Shown here: positions 62,749 to 64,000 of the stretch, in pieces
Position numbering within the stretch: position 1 is the first letter of the stretch
Layout of the letters: the number at the start of each line of letters is the position of its first letter
Assembly (NCBI GenBank): GCA_963832945.1
Contig: CAWHVV010000014.1
Coordinates: forward strand, 1-64,000
Direction of reading: 5' to 3'
DNA: 64,000 bases
Origin: JAFEDN01 sp963832945
Lineage (GTDB): Bacteria; Pseudomonadota; Gammaproteobacteria; Coxiellales; Coxiellaceae
Program-made: the position numbers and the translations under genes
The notes under the pieces: model-generated
Told to the model about the DNA's origin: nothing
Databases searched by the model: none
The model's input: the letters and a program-made list of their open reading frames with translations, nothing else

Positions 62749-63030
62749 CATCAAAGTCGGAATAGTAAAACCGCTTTACATTATTTAAGAACTAAAGATG
62801 GCAAAGAATTGGATTTTCTCATTTGCATCAATGACATTCCCACTCTTTTGCTGGAGGCAAAGTGGTCGGATGCAACGCCGGCTCCTGCATTTTCTTATTT
62901 TCAAAAATTTTTTCCGCAAGCTAAGGCTGTACAGTTGGTTAAAGAATTATCCCGTGAAACGACTTATCCCAATAAAATAGCCGTTCGCACTCTCATCCCC
63001 TGGCTGGTAAGCATGGATTTAAAGGTCTAA
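62749..63030 (+). pseudogene. C-terminal fragment of an AAA/DUF4143-type ATPase
   Basis: From 62749 the frame reads HQSRNSKTALHYLRTKDGKE, then LDFLICINDIPTLLLEAKWS, to a TGA stop at 63030. This is the typical nuclease-like tail of these ATPases (K-D-G-x-E-x-DF...EAK). The ATPase domain is absent. The MITE lies directly upstream, but the sequence beyond the MITE does not continue the gene for long, so truncation predates it. The tail overlaps the convergent parB by 4 bp. Confidence 0.7.
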
Positions 63031-63818
63031 TCATATTTAACACCCATTTTTTCCAGGATGCCGGCGAGGGTGTCGTTGTCGTGAAACTGGATACTGAGCC
63101 AGCCGCTTTGGGCGGCGGTGTCGGTATTTACTTTAATTCTGGCGCCAAACTGGTCGGACAGGATTCTCTCCAGACGTTTAATATCCGTGCTGTGCTTTGG
63201 TGCGATGGCGGATTGAGCGGTTATTTTTTTAAGCTGTTGTTCCGTTTGACGCACCGACCAGTTCTGCTCCACGCAGCGTTGCGCCAGCTCCACCTGTTGC
63301 CGGGGATTGAGTCCGGCCAGAATTTTTCCGTGACCCTCGGTCAGTTTGCCCTCGATCAGCCAGCGTTGCACCGCTTCTTCCAGACGCAATAAACGTAATG
63401 TATTCGTGACCTGACTTCGGGACTTGCCGATAACCGCGGCGACTTCATCGTGCAGATAATTGAAATCATTAATGAGTCGCTGCAGGGATTGCGCTTCCTC
63501 AATTGGATTTAAATTTTTACGCTGAATATTTTCAATCGCAGTGACTGCCGCGGCCTGTTCATCACTGTAATCATTCAGCAGACAGGGAACTGTGGTTAAT
63601 CCGGCAAGTAGTGCCGCCCGCCAGCGCCGCTCGCCGGCGACGATTTCGTAACGATATTCCCCGCAACGCCGGACTACGATCGGCTGGATTAAACCGCTGG
63701 AGCGGATGGAATCTGCGAGTTCCGCCAGGGCGTCCTGATCAAAATCACGGCGTGGCTGATATCGGCCCCGCTGTAATTGATCAACAGCCAGTTCGCAGAG
63801 TTGTGGTTTTTTATGCAT
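63027..63818 (-). CDS. Second ParB-family protein
   Basis: A 263-aa ParB/Noc-type protein: QLQRGRYQPRRDFDQDALAE, LIQPIVVRRCGEYRYEIVAG, ERRWRAALLAGL, the ENIQRKNLNPIEEAQSLQRL motif and a helix-turn-helix (HDEVAAVIGKSRSQVTNTLR). It keeps the CTP-binding residues seen in the main ParB but lacks the 35-residue N-terminal ParA-interaction extension present there, and no ParA gene is next to it. It overlaps pyrB by 8 bp and is probably cotranscribed. Role: a possible alternative parS or regulatory binding protein; inference. Confidence 0.88.
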   Translation of the reverse strand: MHKKPQLCELAVDQLQRGRYQPRRDFDQDALAELADSIRSSGLIQPIVVRRCGEYRYEIVAGERRWRAALLAGLTTVPCLLNDYSDEQAAAVTAIENIQRKNLNPIEEAQSLQRLINDFNYLHDEVAAVIGKSRSQVTNTLRLLRLEEAVQRWLIEGKLTEGHGKILAGLNPRQQVELAQRCVEQNWSVRQTEQQLKKITAQSAIAPKHSTDIKRLERILSDQFGARIKVNTDTAAQSGWLSIQFHDNDTLAGILEKMGVKYD

Positions 63819-64000
63819 GTATCAGTAACCATTCGATGACGGCCATGCGGATTGCCACACCGTTGGTAATTTGTTGAAGAATAACAGATTGTGGGCCATC
63901 GGCGACATCGGAAGTTATTTCAATTCCCCGGTTGACGGGCCCTGGGTGCATCACCCGCGCGTGCGGATGCGCGAAGCGCAGATTTTCTTCGTTTAACTGG
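63811..64000 (-). CDS. pyrB: Aspartate carbamoyltransferase, C-terminal part
   Basis: The 62 C-terminal residues of the pyrimidine-pathway enzyme PyrB; the rest lies beyond the window. The diagnostic catalytic-chain segment MHPGPVNRGIEITSDVADGP and the tail QQITNGVAIRMAVIEWLLIH are unmistakable. Its stop TAA (63813-63811) falls inside the first codons of the second parB. Confidence 0.92.
   Translation of the reverse strand, partial: QLNEENLRFAHPHARVMHPGPVNRGIEITSDVADGPQSVILQQITNGVAIRMAVIEWLLIHA

Noticed and set aside
1..64000. CRISPR arrays, rRNA operons, riboswitches and prophage modules
   Set aside because: I looked for regularly spaced repeats, rRNA-like stretches and phage structural genes and saw none. 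The only RNA gene recognised is tRNA-Arg.

Overview
The window is a chromosomal segment of a gammaproteobacterium. Legionellales, and specifically a Coxiellaceae-like or other host-associated lineage, is the best guess. The reasons are the core synteny (rsmG-parA-parB near atpIBEFHAGDC-glmU, and rpmH-rnpA-yidD-yidC-mnmE), ubiK and comM, a long ankyrin-repeat protein, and two giant coiled-coil paralogues whose C-termini resemble Dot/Icm 'E-block' signals. The family assignment is inference; no rRNA or typing marker lies here.

Layout. 1-4.6 kb: an insertion-sequence end, a RelE-type toxin-antitoxin pair, tRNA-Arg(CCG), ddl, comM, ubiK and higBA. 4.7-10.5 kb: a transsulfuration pair (cystathionine beta-synthase plus gamma-lyase), two MFS transporters, a DUF1328 peptide and rsmE. 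10.7-12.8 kb: an accessory island with an AAA ATPase, a broken beta-helix gene tail and brnTA. 13-21.3 kb: glmU and the complete nine-gene ATP synthase operon on the minus strand. 21.5-23.2 kb: an intact insertion sequence with perfect 9-bp target duplications, inserted into the remnant of an antitoxin gene. 23.2-31 kb: a NUDIX hydrolase, a Tyr-rich lipoprotein, an ABC export operon, parAB, rsmG and murB. 31-40 kb: a second, AT-rich accessory region with two large coiled-coil paralogues, vapBC, and intact and broken AAA/DUF4143-type ATPases. 39.8-43.6 kb: mnmE, yidC, yidD, rnpA and rpmH, the usual neighbours of oriC/dnaA; dnaA itself is absent, although an inverted pair of perfect DnaA boxes lies about 1 kb beyond rpmH. 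43.7-51.8 kb: a secreted protein, a universal stress protein, a PBP4-type peptidase, an unknown 599-aa protein and an 883-aa ankyrin protein. 51.8-59.3 kb: an eight-gene operon covering the whole route from DAHP to chorismate and on to phenylpyruvate (aroA-aroK-aroG-aroB-aroC-pdt-aroQ-aroDE). 59.3-64 kb: another VapBC-like pair, an exported UbiC-like protein, a phosphoethanolamine-transferase-like sulfatase-fold enzyme, a MITE, an ATPase fragment, a second parB and the end of pyrB.

The main discovery is a mobile-element family. A full IS at 21489-23164 shares its terminal repeats (CAGCAATTCCCG...) and 9-bp target duplication with a ~205-bp non-autonomous element found in two full copies (46780-46984, 62535-62740) and two partial copies (34815-34938, 47187-47300). 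In both partial copies the element end supplies the stop codon and last residues of a neighbouring large gene. A separate palindromic TA-flanked MITE lies at 31017-31201.

Caution: three normally indispensable genes carry single-base frame breaks (mnmE one, aroC one, yidC three). This suggests sequencing or assembly error at least as much as real decay. All function calls were made by eye from translated motifs; no database search was run.
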